From: Bryobacterales bacterium
GTDB taxonomy: Bacteria; Acidobacteriota; Terriglobia; Bryobacterales; Bryobacteraceae
Length of the DNA stretch: 37,305 nucleotides
Assembly (NCBI GenBank): GCA_003135055.1
Contig: PLDF01000483.1
Span: forward strand, 1 to 37,305
Direction: 5' to 3'
Below the pieces are notes generated by a model. That model made no database searches. It saw nothing but the letters and a program-made list of their open reading frames with translations, and was not told where the DNA came from. How positions within the stretch are numbered: the stretch's first letter is position 1; every line of letters starts with the position of its first letter. This document shows positions 18,594-29,315 of this stretch, one piece after another. The position numbers were made by a program, and so were the translations under genes.

Positions 18594-20048
18594 ATGAGCC
18601 TTACGCGAAGGAAGTCTCTCGAATCGCTCTTTGAGCGGGCGAAGCACAGCGACCTGAAGCGCACGCTGACGGCGAGGAGTCTGGTTGCGCTTGGCATTGG
18701 CGCCATCATCGGAGCCGGCCTCTTTGTCCGGACCGCCGACGCCGCCGCGCAGGATGCCGGTTCGGGGGTCATCCTCTCGTTTATCTTCGCGGCCATCGGC
18801 TGCACGTTCGCCGGGTTGTGCTATGCGGAGTTCGCCGCCATGATCCCCATCGCGGGCAGCGCATACACGTACGCCTACACCACCATGGGCGAGTTGGTGG
18901 CGTGGATTATCGGCTGGGCCCTCGTTCTGGAGTATGCGCTGGGCGCGGCCACGCTCTCCATTTCCTGGTCCGAGTATCTCAATAAACTGTTGACCCAGAA
19001 CGGATACAGCGCGGTTCCCTTCGAGTGGTGCCATTCTCCCATGCAGACGGACGCTCTCACTCATGTGAGCGGCATCATGAATATTCCCGCGGTGGTGATT
19101 CTGCTGCTGCTCTCCATGGTGCTGATAAAGGGTACCCAGGAATCCGCGACTTTCAACACGATTATCGTGACAGTCAAGCTTGCCATCGTAGTCGTGTTCA
19201 TCGCGGTCGGCTGGCACTTCATCGTTCCGGCGAACCATACGCCACTCCTGATTCCGGCGACTGAACCGGGGCATGGCGCCTTCAATCACCACGGATGGGG
19301 CGGCGTTCTGGGGGGCGCGGGCATCGTATTCTTCGCCTTTATCGGTTTCGACGCGGTTTCGACGGCGGCGCAGGAAACGGTCAATCCCGGCCGGGATATG
19401 CCGCGCGGCATTCTGGGCTCTCTGGCGATCTGTACCGTGCTTTATATCGTGTTCGGGTGGGTGCTGACCGGCGTGGCCAATTGGCGCGAGTTCGCAACGG
19501 TTGGCAAGGAAGCTTCCGTCGCATACGCCATTGAACACGGCATGCCAGGCTTCGATTGGCTGGCAAAGGGCGTCACCGTCGCGATTCTGTTCGGATTCTC
19601 TTCCGTGATGCTGGTCATGTTGTTGGGCCAAAGCCGCGTGTTTTACACCATGTCGGAAGACGGCCTTCTGCCCAAACTCTTCTCCGACGTACACCCCAAG
19701 TTCCGCACGCCCTACAAGTCCAATATCCTGCTGTTCTTCTTTGTAGGCGCTTTCGGAGCGTTTCTTCCGGAGTCGGTAGCGGGTGATTTGACGTCGATCG
19801 GCACGCTGTTCGCATTCGTGCTGGTCTGTGTCGGCGTGATCATCATGCGGAAGCTCCAGCCAAATGTGACGCGTCCTTTCAGAACGCCTCTGGTGCCATT
19901 AGTGCCGATTCTAGGTGTTCTTGTCTGCGGCCTCATGATCGGGAACCTCGAGCCGCGGACGCAACTTACGGCGTTGGGATGGATGGTGCTCGGGCTAGCG
20001 ATCTACTTCCTGTATAGCAGGTCGCACAGCAAGCTGAATAAGGCGTAA
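18594..20048 (+). CDS. APC-superfamily amino-acid permease
   Basis: This 484-residue integral membrane protein has about twelve hydrophobic segments. The first helix carries GIGAIIGAGLFV, the unwound substrate-binding helix signature of APC transporters of the cationic-amino-acid type. FAFIGFDAVSTAAQET in helix 6 is the matching second half-site. It probably imports amino acids across the inner membrane by proton coupling; specificity is unknown. The gene follows the M13 peptidase by 15 bp and is probably co-transcribed. A perfect 7-bp hairpin lies immediately after the stop. Confidence 0.92.
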   Translation: MSLTRRKSLESLFERAKHSDLKRTLTARSLVALGIGAIIGAGLFVRTADAAAQDAGSGVILSFIFAAIGCTFAGLCYAEFAAMIPIAGSAYTYAYTTMGELVAWIIGWALVLEYALGAATLSISWSEYLNKLLTQNGYSAVPFEWCHSPMQTDALTHVSGIMNIPAVVILLLLSMVLIKGTQESATFNTIIVTVKLAIVVVFIAVGWHFIVPANHTPLLIPATEPGHGAFNHHGWGGVLGGAGIVFFAFIGFDAVSTAAQETVNPGRDMPRGILGSLAICTVLYIVFGWVLTGVANWREFATVGKEASVAYAIEHGMPGFDWLAKGVTVAILFGFSSVMLVMLLGQSRVFYTMSEDGLLPKLFSDVHPKFRTPYKSNILLFFFVGAFGAFLPESVAGDLTSIGTLFAFVLVCVGVIIMRKLQPNVTRPFRTPLVPLVPILGVLVCGLMIGNLEPRTQLTALGWMVLGLAIYFLYSRSHSKLNKA

Positions 20049-20049
20049 G

Positions 20050-20067
20050 ACAGGCCTCCCGGCCTGT
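20050..20067 (+). terminator. Hairpin after the permease gene
   Basis: ACAGGCC-TCCC-GGCCTGT forms a perfect 7-bp stem with a 4-base loop, one base past the permease stop. It is not followed by a T-run, so it may act as a weak terminator, an mRNA 3' stabiliser, or simply be a REP-like copy. The same ACAGGCC/GGCCTGT palindrome occurs at 29974-30030 and, degenerate, at 31001-31058. Confidence 0.5.
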
Positions 20068-20185
20068 TCTTGGGACCTGCGCCAAGTGCGGCTAAGCCCC
20101 GAAATCCCAGAAACGGTTAAGCGCCTTCCGCTCGGCCCTTGCGTTCAACGGCGCCCGCTGTTAGAGTCGAGTTCGTCAGAAGCAC

Positions 20186-21373
20186 ATGTCTACCGCCCTG
20201 CTGAGCCGGGAAGAGGAACTCCACTGGCTGGCATTGAAACTCGTCCCAGGCTTGGGAACTCGCACCTCGAATAAGCTGCTCGACCGCTTCCGCTCGCCGC
20301 AAGCGATCTTCCGCGCCTCGCGTACGGAACTGGAAGGCGCGGGTGTTTCGGGCGCCGTCGCCCAGTCGATCGCCAGCGGATGTACCTTCGACGACGCGGC
20401 CGCGCAGCAGGAGAAAATGATCGAAACGGGCGCCACCCTGATTACCATTGGCGACCCGCGCTATCCGCCGCCTCTGCGCGAGATCTTCGATCCGCCGATT
20501 CTGCTGTTCGCCCGCGGCCGGGTGGAGTTGATGCACTCTTTCACGCTCGGGGTGGTTGGGACGCGCCGGCCGACGCCCTATGGTCTCGCGGTTGCCGAAC
20601 GCCTCTCGGCCGACCTTTCGCACGCCGGGCTTGCCATCGCGAGCGGGATGGCGCGAGGCATCGATACCGCCGCGCATAGAGGCGCGTTGGCCGCCGGCGG
20701 GGATACGATCGCCGTTCTCGGTTGCGGCGTCGATGTGGTTTATCCGTCGGAGAACAAGAAGCTTGCGGGCGAAATTGCCACCAAGGGTCTGATTGTTTCC
20801 GAGTTCCCGATGGGGTCGGTCGCGTTCCCGCAGAACTTCCCGATTCGCAACCGCATCATCTCGGGGATGAGCGTGGGCGTGCTGGTGGTGGAAGGCGCGC
20901 AATACAGCGGCTCGGCGATCACCGCCAAGCTCGCCATGGACCAGGGAAGGGAGGTTTTCGCCGTTCCCGGCAATATTACTTCGAAGTTGAGCTGGGCGCC
21001 TAACTTGTTGATTAAACAGGGCGCGCGGCTGGTACAGGACTGGAACGACGTGGTATCTGAGCTGCCCGTTGAATCCCGCCGGCATCTAATAGAACAGGGG
21101 CGGCAAAGGCTGCTGGGCGAGCAGGCTGGAGAGGCGGTTGCAACTTCCGGCGGCGAAAGCGCATCCTTATCTAACAGTCGAGGTCCCGAACTCGACCCTA
21201 CGGCCCGCCGCACCTTGGAAGCGCTCAAGGTTGACGCCCCCATCCATCTGGACGATCTGATTGAAAAGATGGAGAATACGTCGGCATCCGAGCTGATTGC
21301 AGCGCTTTTCGAACTGGAAATGCAGGGGCTGGTGAAGCAGCTCCCCGGCAAGAACTTTGTTAAAGTGTGGTAG
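20186..21373 (+). CDS. dprA: DNA-processing protein DprA (Smf)
   Basis: This 395-residue protein has three parts. Residues 1-65 form a SAM/HhH-like region (LKLVPGLGTRTSNKLLDRF). The Rossmann-like DNA-binding core spans about 100-290, with GVVGTRRPTPYG, SGMARGIDTAAHRGAL, PIRNRIISG and VVEGAQYSGSAITAKLA. A C-terminal winged helix covers about 330-390 (LDDLIEKMENTSASELIAAL). DprA protects incoming single-stranded DNA and loads RecA in natural transformation. In many bacteria it lies directly upstream of topA, but here two accessory genes intervene. The last residues, NFVKVW-stop, recur after those genes as SFLKVW-stop. Confidence 0.96.
   Translation: MSTALLSREEELHWLALKLVPGLGTRTSNKLLDRFRSPQAIFRASRTELEGAGVSGAVAQSIASGCTFDDAAAQQEKMIETGATLITIGDPRYPPPLREIFDPPILLFARGRVELMHSFTLGVVGTRRPTPYGLAVAERLSADLSHAGLAIASGMARGIDTAAHRGALAAGGDTIAVLGCGVDVVYPSENKKLAGEIATKGLIVSEFPMGSVAFPQNFPIRNRIISGMSVGVLVVEGAQYSGSAITAKLAMDQGREVFAVPGNITSKLSWAPNLLIKQGARLVQDWNDVVSELPVESRRHLIEQGRQRLLGEQAGEAVATSGGESASLSNSRGPELDPTARRTLEALKVDAPIHLDDLIEKMENTSASELIAALFELEMQGLVKQLPGKNFVKVW
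21355..21373 (+). repeat. dprA 3' tail, left copy of a short direct repeat
   Basis: The end of dprA (CTTTGTTAAAGTGTGGTAG) matches 23038-23056 at 16 of the first 18 positions, with AAAGTGTGGTA identical. Both copies read in frame to a stop as (N/S)F(V/L)KVW. The two copies bracket the ATPase/TOPRIM-like pair. Confidence 0.65.
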
Positions 21374-21378
21374 CGAAA

Positions 21379-22491
21379 ATGCTGACTCGACTCGAGATCG
21401 ACAACTTCCGGTGCTTTGAGGGGTTTGTGTGGGAACCTGCGAGCAAGCAGCTCATATTGGGGGCGAACGGTTGTGGGAAGTCGTCGATGATGGATGCGTT
21501 GTCGAATTTGCGTCGGTTTGTGTCGGGGGATGCGAAGGTGGACGAGCTGTTCCCGCTGCGGGAACGGACACGGTGGTTGGATCGGGCGGAACAGAAGTTC
21601 TCTCTGCACGCGGAGATCGACGGCGTCTCTTATTGCTACAGACTAGTTATCGGAGCCGCTGGCGATCCGATTAAGCCGTTTGTTCAATCGGAGACGTTGG
21701 ATTGTGACAACGGCGCTTTCCGGCTGAGTTTTGAACAGGGCATTGTCAGAATCGGCCATCCCGATGAACCTGAGGCTTTGTACAGAATCGGCGGCGGCCG
21801 TTCCGCAATTTCGAGCGTGGTGGGGGGCAATACCGATACCAGCGCTCATGCCGACCGATTCCGGCGTTGGCTAGGCAAGGTGTCTTGTTTTCGATTAAAT
21901 CCCTTTCAGATGGCCAGCCGAGCGGAAGGTGAGGATGCCGATCCCAAACGGGATCTCTCGAATTTTGCGGAGTGGTATCGCAGTTTGTATCAATCGCATC
22001 CGAAGCGGGCGCATGCCCTGTTTAAGAGCCTAGAAGAGACGCTGGATGGTTTTGATTCCATCGCCTTGCAAGACGCGGCTGAAGGCGTGCGTCTGCTCAA
22101 CGTATTATTCCAACGCGATGGGGAGAAGCCCGTCTCGTTTCGCTTTAATGAATTGTCGGAGGGCCAACGCTGCCTTATCTGCCTGTATACAATCCTCCAT
22201 TTTGTGATCGCTGAAGGGAGAACCGTGATAATCGACGAACCCGAAAACTTCGTCTCCCTTCGCGAGATCCAGCCGTGGCTGATGACCGCCTCCGAGCTGG
22301 TTACGGATTCGCATGCGCAGTTGATCCTGATATCTCATCATCCGGAATTGATCGATCAGTGGGCGCCCCGCCACGGCATGCGATTCCTCCGTGACGGCGC
22401 GGGACCGGTGAAGATCAAGCCGTGGGTGGGTGATTCGGAGAGTTCGCTTTCCGCAGCGGGGTTGGTTGCGCGCGGTTGGGACGATGATTAA
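21379..22491 (+). CDS. AAA/OLD-like SMC-type ATPase
   Basis: This 370-residue ATPase opens with LTRLEIDNFRCFEGF, the strand-helix start typical of RecF/OLD/AAA_15-21 proteins. Walker A GANGCGKS is at 28-35, the ABC-type signature LSEGQ at 259-263, Walker B TVIIDEPEN with Asp286-Glu287, and an H-loop His near 320 (ISHHPE). Unlike canonical OLD nucleases it ends after the ATPase domain; a TOPRIM-like protein is encoded separately by the next gene, overlapping by ATGATTAA. A GTG at 21367 is an alternative start that would overlap dprA by seven bases. The gene looks more T-rich than dprA and topA, hinting at transfer. Paired ATPase plus TOPRIM proteins occur in phage-defence systems, so a defence role is plausible but unproven. 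Confidence 0.85.
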   Translation: MLTRLEIDNFRCFEGFVWEPASKQLILGANGCGKSSMMDALSNLRRFVSGDAKVDELFPLRERTRWLDRAEQKFSLHAEIDGVSYCYRLVIGAAGDPIKPFVQSETLDCDNGAFRLSFEQGIVRIGHPDEPEALYRIGGGRSAISSVVGGNTDTSAHADRFRRWLGKVSCFRLNPFQMASRAEGEDADPKRDLSNFAEWYRSLYQSHPKRAHALFKSLEETLDGFDSIALQDAAEGVRLLNVLFQRDGEKPVSFRFNELSEGQRCLICLYTILHFVIAEGRTVIIDEPENFVSLREIQPWLMTASELVTDSHAQLILISHHPELIDQWAPRHGMRFLRDGAGPVKIKPWVGDSESSLSAAGLVARGWDDD

Positions 22492-23020
22492 GGTATCCCG
22501 GGTAACCGTCCTTGCGGAGGATGAGAATCACCAACTTTTTGCGGAACGCTTTTTGAAAAGACTTGGCTATGGGCAACATCAGATTTTTCAGGAACGAGTT
22601 CCGAATGGCGCCGGGTCCGGCGAGAAATGGGTGCGCGACAATTACGGACGCGCTGTGCGTGACTACCGTCGCAGATCGGCCAGGGCGGCCACGGCTTTGC
22701 TCGTAGTGATCGATGCCGACGATCACGAGCCCATGAGGCGCCAGCATCAGTTGGAAGAGGCGCTGGATGTGGCTCGAACCGAGGAAGAACGCATTGCTCA
22801 CCTGATACCAAAGAGGAACGTAGAAACGTGGATTCTTTGCTTGGATGGCCAAGCGGTCGATGAACTCGAGGATTACAGTAGGGATCGCGGCATCGACGAA
22901 CGGATTCGCCCAGCGGCAGATACGTTCTACTCCTGGACGCGCCCAAACGCCCCTGTTCCGAACCGGTGCGTTCCCTCACTTTATGCCGCAATTCCCGAGG
23001 CGCAGAGGCTGGAACAGTGA
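22484..23020 (+). CDS. Small TOPRIM-like protein partnered with the ATPase
   Basis: This 178-residue protein starts within the last codons of the ATPase gene. The segment VTVLAEDENHQLF near the N-terminus supplies Glu12/Glu14 after a beta strand. LLVVIDADDHE has a DxD-type pair (Asp77, Asp79). RNVETWILCLDG follows, with Glu114. This order (strand-Glu, strand-DxD, then an ExW segment) resembles TOPRIM-like nucleases such as those of the DUF4276, DUF4435 or RloB type, which partner ATPases in defence loci. I cannot assign it to one family by eye. If the fold is right, it would be the nuclease or RNA/DNA-cleaving effector controlled by the ATPase. An upstream in-frame ATG at 22430 is less likely because the conserved strand begins just after the 22484 start. 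Confidence 0.7.
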   Translation: MIKVSRVTVLAEDENHQLFAERFLKRLGYGQHQIFQERVPNGAGSGEKWVRDNYGRAVRDYRRRSARAATALLVVIDADDHEPMRRQHQLEEALDVARTEEERIAHLIPKRNVETWILCLDGQAVDELEDYSRDRGIDERIRPAADTFYSWTRPNAPVPNRCVPSLYAAIPEAQRLEQ

Positions 23021-23037
23021 GTTGTTGCGGACGTGAG

Positions 23038-23056
23038 CTTTTTGAAAGTGTGGTAA
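23038..23056 (+). repeat. dprA 3' tail remnant, right copy of the direct repeat
   Basis: CTTTTTGAAAGTGTGGTAA lies 17 bases after the stop of the TOPRIM-like gene. In the frame that follows that stop it reads SFLKVW-stop, mirroring the dprA terminus NFVKVW-stop. It probably marks the old end of dprA before the pair was inserted, or the duplicated edge of the inserted unit. Confidence 0.6.
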
Positions 23057-23121
23057 GGTCAAACGGGAAAAGGGCAGTACAGACTCCAGCGGCGTTGGCC
23101 GCGGCATTGAATCGTTAAAAT

Positions 23122-25569
<2,448 letters not shown>

Positions 25570-25579
25570 TGAGCTTCCC

Positions 25580-26860
25580 ATGAGCAAAGCGCCCAGAGCG
25601 CCCAGTCTCACGTGGGGCGCTCTTGTGCTTTTGGCGGTCTCCGGCTTTCTCAACTACTTCGACCGCGCCAATCTCTCGGTGGGCGCGGCGCAGGTCCAAT
25701 CCGAGCTTCACCTCACCAGTTATCAACTCGGTCTCCTGCTCTCGGCGTTCTTCTGGAGTTACGCCTTGATGCAATTGTTCCTGATCGCCGGATGGCTTGC
25801 CGACCGGTTCAACGTCTGCTGGATTCTGGCCGCCGGATTCTTCCTCTGGTCCGGCGCAACGGCGGTAACCGGGGCCACGCGCACGTTCGCGATGATGTTC
25901 GCATTGCGGCTGGTGCTGGGAGTTGGCGAATCCATCGCGTATCCTTCCTATTCGCGAATCCTGGCCAATTATTTTCCGGAGCATCACCGCGGCATGGCCA
26001 ATGCGCTGATCGACGCCGGCACTAAACTCGGACCGGCGGGGGGCACGCTGCTCGGCGGATTGCTGATGGCGAAATATGGGTGGCGCGCGTTCTTCGTAGG
26101 TCTGGGCGCCGGTAGCTTGATCTGGCTGGTTCCCTGGATCTGGTGGATGCCGCGCGGCGAAGGCGCCGGGACGCAGGAACATCCGGAAGCGATGCCGACC
26201 GCCGGTCAGATCCTGCGCCAAAGGGCCGCCATTTTCAGCGCGCTCGGGCTGTTTTGCTCGAACTACTACTGGTACTTCCTGCTTACGTGGCTGCCATACT
26301 ATCTGCAGAGCGCGCGGCATTTCAGCGCCGGCAGAATGGCTACCACGGCGGCGTCCGCCTACTTCCTGATCGCATTCTCCGCGGTGATGGCGGGGTATCT
26401 TTCCGACCGCTTGATAGCGCGCGGCGCCTCGGCTAACCGCGTGCGCAAGACTTTCGCCGGAGTCGGTCTTACGTTGTCGACGATCATACTTCCGGTGGCG
26501 GTGGTCCGCGACGCGGGCACGGCGACAGTCTTTCTCATGCTGGCCTGCTTCTGTTTTGGCATCTACACAGCCAACGTCTTCGCCATCACGCAGACGCTGG
26601 CCGGACCGCGCGCCGCGGGAAAGTGGACCAGCCTGCAGAACGGCTTCGCCAATCTGGCGGGAGTCACTGCGCCATGGCTCACGGGGTTCATCGTGCAGCG
26701 CACCGGCGAATACTTTTGGGCCTTCGCGGTGGCGGCGGCGGTGGTGCTTACGGGCGCGGCGATTTTCGTCTTCGCGATCGGCCGGCTGGAACCGGTAAGG
26801 TGGGCCCGGGGTTTCACCGGGCGGCAGCACTCCAAGACTCCAAGGGTAGGCTCGGCATAG
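25580..26860 (+). CDS. MFS transporter, anion/sugar-acid (ACS) type, with altered C-terminus
   Basis: This 426-residue protein has twelve predicted membrane segments. Family features include NYFDRANLSV in helix 1, GWLADRF in the 2-3 loop, GVGESIAYPSYSRILANYFPEHHRG in helix 4-5 region (partly conserved in hexuronate/phthalate-type ACS carriers) and the matching second-half loop GYLSDRLIARG. It should import an organic anion or sugar derivative; the sugar-enzyme cluster downstream makes a sugar acid or keto-sugar plausible. From 26146 to 26804 it is about 95% identical to the fragment at 29316-29974. The last 19 residues, after LEPVRW, differ completely from the tails of the other two copies (KWDR...GLSAA), so its end was replaced at the junction with the TIR-WD40 unit. 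Confidence 0.9.
   Translation: MSKAPRAPSLTWGALVLLAVSGFLNYFDRANLSVGAAQVQSELHLTSYQLGLLLSAFFWSYALMQLFLIAGWLADRFNVCWILAAGFFLWSGATAVTGATRTFAMMFALRLVLGVGESIAYPSYSRILANYFPEHHRGMANALIDAGTKLGPAGGTLLGGLLMAKYGWRAFFVGLGAGSLIWLVPWIWWMPRGEGAGTQEHPEAMPTAGQILRQRAAIFSALGLFCSNYYWYFLLTWLPYYLQSARHFSAGRMATTAASAYFLIAFSAVMAGYLSDRLIARGASANRVRKTFAGVGLTLSTIILPVAVVRDAGTATVFLMLACFCFGIYTANVFAITQTLAGPRAAGKWTSLQNGFANLAGVTAPWLTGFIVQRTGEYFWAFAVAAAVVLTGAAIFVFAIGRLEPVRWARGFTGRQHSKTPRVGSA
26146..26804 (+). repeat. MFS 3' region, copy 1 of a 659-bp direct repeat
   Basis: This stretch aligns without gaps to 29316-29974. I counted about 35 differences by eye, of which only about eight change the protein. Homology starts abruptly at GATGCCGCGCGG and stops abruptly after TGGG. 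Confidence 0.85.
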
Positions 26861-26885
26861 GCCATGCAGGCGAGTGCCACACCAG

Positions 26886-29201
26886 TCATTTCGAAGGCAT
26901 TAGTTCCGGGCAGGTCTGGGTACTAAAGAACTCTACACAGTCTGCCGGCGTCAACGGGCGTGTGAGCAAACTCTTTGCGCGTGCCGTTAGTTCGTTCACA
27001 TGGAGTGGGAGACTTCGGGTCGGAAACACTATCGCGTTCCCGTCCCCGTCTGCGGTTCCAACCAGCGCACCATTGGCGCTCCACGCCGTAGCGGTGGTTT
27101 TGCGCCTCTGTCCAGCAAGCTGGAATATCTCGCTACTATCTCGGTCCCAGATCCGCACATTCCTGTCATCAGAGGGTACAGCGGCATACTTGCCATCTGG
27201 ACTCCAATCGACTTCTGTTCCGACCGTTACGAAAGCGGGCCTGCGGGCATTCTGCAAATCCCAGAATTCCACAATATTGTTTTGGCGTGGAACCGCAAGG
27301 TACCCACCACCACGATTTGCGCGGAACGAATCAGAGACTTTCAGCGAGGGGAGGCGTACGAAACGATATCCCCCATTCGGATCGGCTGCTATTTCACAGA
27401 GGTCGAGACGAGGACCAGATGCCCCGAAGAGCTCAAGGTTTGAAATCCATTCGAGACCAATCATACCCCCCGACCTCTCACCGCTAATTTTGAAGTCCGT
27501 CCAATGCCCTACATCGATAATTCGGAGTGGGCCCAAGAACCTTGGTGGAACGGCTAGGCGCGAACCGTCAGGACTCCAGGCCATTGTAGTGCCCCCCATC
27601 CCGTCAAAGCGCTTGATCTCCTTAAGAGTCGTGCTGTCCCAGATGATCAAAGGCCCCTTAGGATCAGCTGACGCCGTCGCAAATCGCGCCCCATTTGGAC
27701 TCCATTCTAAAGCACCAAGCTGAGGAAGAGTGAGCTCGATTTCCATCTGAAGTTCGCCATCGTGGTTCCGCGTCAGCGACAAAATAAGCCCCTTGGAGTC
27801 CATTTTGACGGCTATCAACTTGGCGGTAGGGCTCCACTGAAGAAGGTAGGGCTCCGAGTCAAGGTGTAGCTTTGCGTCTGCCTGAATGCCAGGGAGAATG
27901 AGTGTTATTCCAGGGCCTGTTTGTTCCACCCTACGAGGTGAAGGTGGATGGCGGTCGGACGCGAAGTACCTCACAGTAATCCAATCTTGCAAACCAAGCG
28001 CTAGTGCATCGAGCGAGGGGGAGAAGGCTACCGGATGCTCGCTTGCGACGGCGTTAAAAGAGGCAATGTGCTCTTGGCGTTCAGCGTTGAGAACAGAAGC
28101 GCGTAGGGACCGTTCAGCATCGCGGACGGTCACGCCAGCGCGTTGTGCGAGTGAAATCGCATAAAGCGACAGCAGAAGACTGCGCTGAACGTCATTGTCC
28201 AGGCTGGAGGTGGCGGCTTCCGCAAGGACCTCAACACGTGCTAACGCTTCGTTTGCCGCGGCCTGCCGCAATGCGTCTTGAAGCTTATGTGCATCGTCGG
28301 TTCCAGCTGGCTTGCGTGGATGTAACGCCTGGTGGGCCGTGAAACCAGCAGCGACCGCGAGCGGCGCAATCAACATGAGGGGCAACCCGCCATGCCTTAG
28401 ATATTCAACCATCCGAACAAACAAGCACTCGATCCACTCATAGATTCGCCCGAATAAGCAAAAGGCTGAATCTTGATCGGACTGCAAAAGCACTGCCCTA
28501 ACTGCTTGGCCTTCTATCTCAAGCAGAGCCCCATTGAACTGCATGGCCCATAGCTTCTCGAAGCCTCTGCGAGTGCCCCGCAGATGCAAGCAGATTGAGC
28601 CTGGGGTTTGCTTTACGAAAGTGATTGTGGCGTCTTCTGTCAACTTGCGAAGATGGGCAACTATGGCCTCTACCTCATGCCGCCGCAATTCGTCGACTTG
28701 GCCCGTAAATACAACGGTGTATCTCAATTGTTCCAGCTCGATGTCGTCCTCAGGCGTAGAGCCGCGAATAGCACAAGCAAGCTTTCGCACTGAATTGTGG
28801 TCATTGGCGTGACGAATATGAATACATTGACTACCCTTAAGGAATAGAAGGCCTGGTATGTCCTTGATATTGCTGACGTTGGGCAGTAGCGTTGGAATAA
28901 TGCGAAAATGCTCTGATTCCTCAGTCCGCCTTACAACTGCAACTTGGATCTCAGCGAGCTGCCAAGGCGTGGGTTGCCCCGGTCCAAGGAAGACTACGCA
29001 GGTAGAGGACGATGCGAGCGCCGTTTCCAATTCCTGTAACCATATTTCCCCCGGTTCGAGCGATTTGTCAATCCAAAGGTGGATACCGTCGGCCTGCAAC
29101 TTCTTCACGACCCGGTAGACCGGAATACGGTTACGCCTACTGTACGAGATAAAGGTCTCAAACGTCATTCGAAGCTGCTCCTGTGTTTGAGCCTTTGCCA
29201 T
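26886..29201 (-). CDS. TIR domain - transmembrane - WD40 repeat protein
   Basis: This 771-residue protein begins with a TIR domain at about 12-146: FETFISYSRRN, GIHLWIDKSLEPGEIW, TCVVFLGPG, then WQLAE with Glu84 where TIR NADases have their catalytic Glu. Residues 158-240 form a small alpha/beta domain (VVFTGQVDELRRHEVEAIV, TPGSICLHLRG, NGALLEIEG) resembling linker domains of bacterial signalling ATPase/effector proteins. A hydrophobic segment at 272-290 is probably a membrane anchor. A helical stretch follows (VQRSLLLSLYAISLAQRAG), of the type that precedes WD40 propellers, then WD40-like repeats from about 395 to 745 (ALEWSPNGARFATASAD, TMAWSPDGSRLAVPP, VDWSPDGKYAAVPSDDRNVRIWDRD). A second start, Met12, has GGAG nine bases upstream and may be used instead. 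The gene is visibly less GC-rich than its neighbours and is flanked by MFS repeats. A sensor-effector of defence type is likely by inference. Confidence 0.85.
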   Translation of the reverse strand: MAKAQTQEQLRMTFETFISYSRRNRIPVYRVVKKLQADGIHLWIDKSLEPGEIWLQELETALASSSTCVVFLGPGQPTPWQLAEIQVAVVRRTEESEHFRIIPTLLPNVSNIKDIPGLLFLKGSQCIHIRHANDHNSVRKLACAIRGSTPEDDIELEQLRYTVVFTGQVDELRRHEVEAIVAHLRKLTEDATITFVKQTPGSICLHLRGTRRGFEKLWAMQFNGALLEIEGQAVRAVLLQSDQDSAFCLFGRIYEWIECLFVRMVEYLRHGGLPLMLIAPLAVAAGFTAHQALHPRKPAGTDDAHKLQDALRQAAANEALARVEVLAEAATSSLDNDVQRSLLLSLYAISLAQRAGVTVRDAERSLRASVLNAERQEHIASFNAVASEHPVAFSPSLDALALGLQDWITVRYFASDRHPPSPRRVEQTGPGITLILPGIQADAKLHLDSEPYLLQWSPTAKLIAVKMDSKGLILSLTRNHDGELQMEIELTLPQLGALEWSPNGARFATASADPKGPLIIWDSTTLKEIKRFDGMGGTTMAWSPDGSRLAVPPRFLGPLRIIDVGHWTDFKISGERSGGMIGLEWISNLELFGASGPRLDLCEIAADPNGGYRFVRLPSLKVSDSFRANRGGGYLAVPRQNNIVEFWDLQNARRPAFVTVGTEVDWSPDGKYAAVPSDDRNVRIWDRDSSEIFQLAGQRRKTTATAWSANGALVGTADGDGNAIVFPTRSLPLHVNELTARAKSLLTRPLTPADCVEFFSTQTCPELMPSK

Positions 29202-29225
29202 GGAAGAACATTGCTACAGAGAGGA

Positions 29226-29255
29226 ATTATACCGCGCTCGCGAGATTGTGCCCAA
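29226..29255 (-). promoter_or_regulatory. Promoter of the TIR-WD40 gene
   Basis: On the minus strand a perfect -10 TATAAT (29226-29231) lies 18 bp downstream of a weak -35 TTGGGC (29250-29255). Transcription would begin about 18 bases before the first ATG. The promoter lies inside the inserted unit, so the cargo carries its own expression signal. Confidence 0.65.
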
Positions 29256-29315
29256 GCCTGGCGGCCAGGAACGCGCGAGCGCGCTCCATTGCAGCCTTAA
29301 CGGCTTGCGTTTGTA

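Noticed and set aside
17706..19694. Long minus-strand open frame opposite the M13 peptidase and the permease
   Set aside because: It spans two recognisable plus-strand genes and their junction, and its product has no domain-like pattern.
26804..26822. GCCCGG/CCGGGC hairpin as terminator between the MFS and TIR-WD40 genes
   Set aside because: It lies within the MFS coding end, has no T-run and only a 6-bp stem, so I do not call it.
26623..27723. Plus-strand open frame running from the MFS 3' end into the TIR-WD40 gene
   Set aside because: It overlaps two well-supported genes in other frames and is Ser/Pro/Arg-rich without family features.
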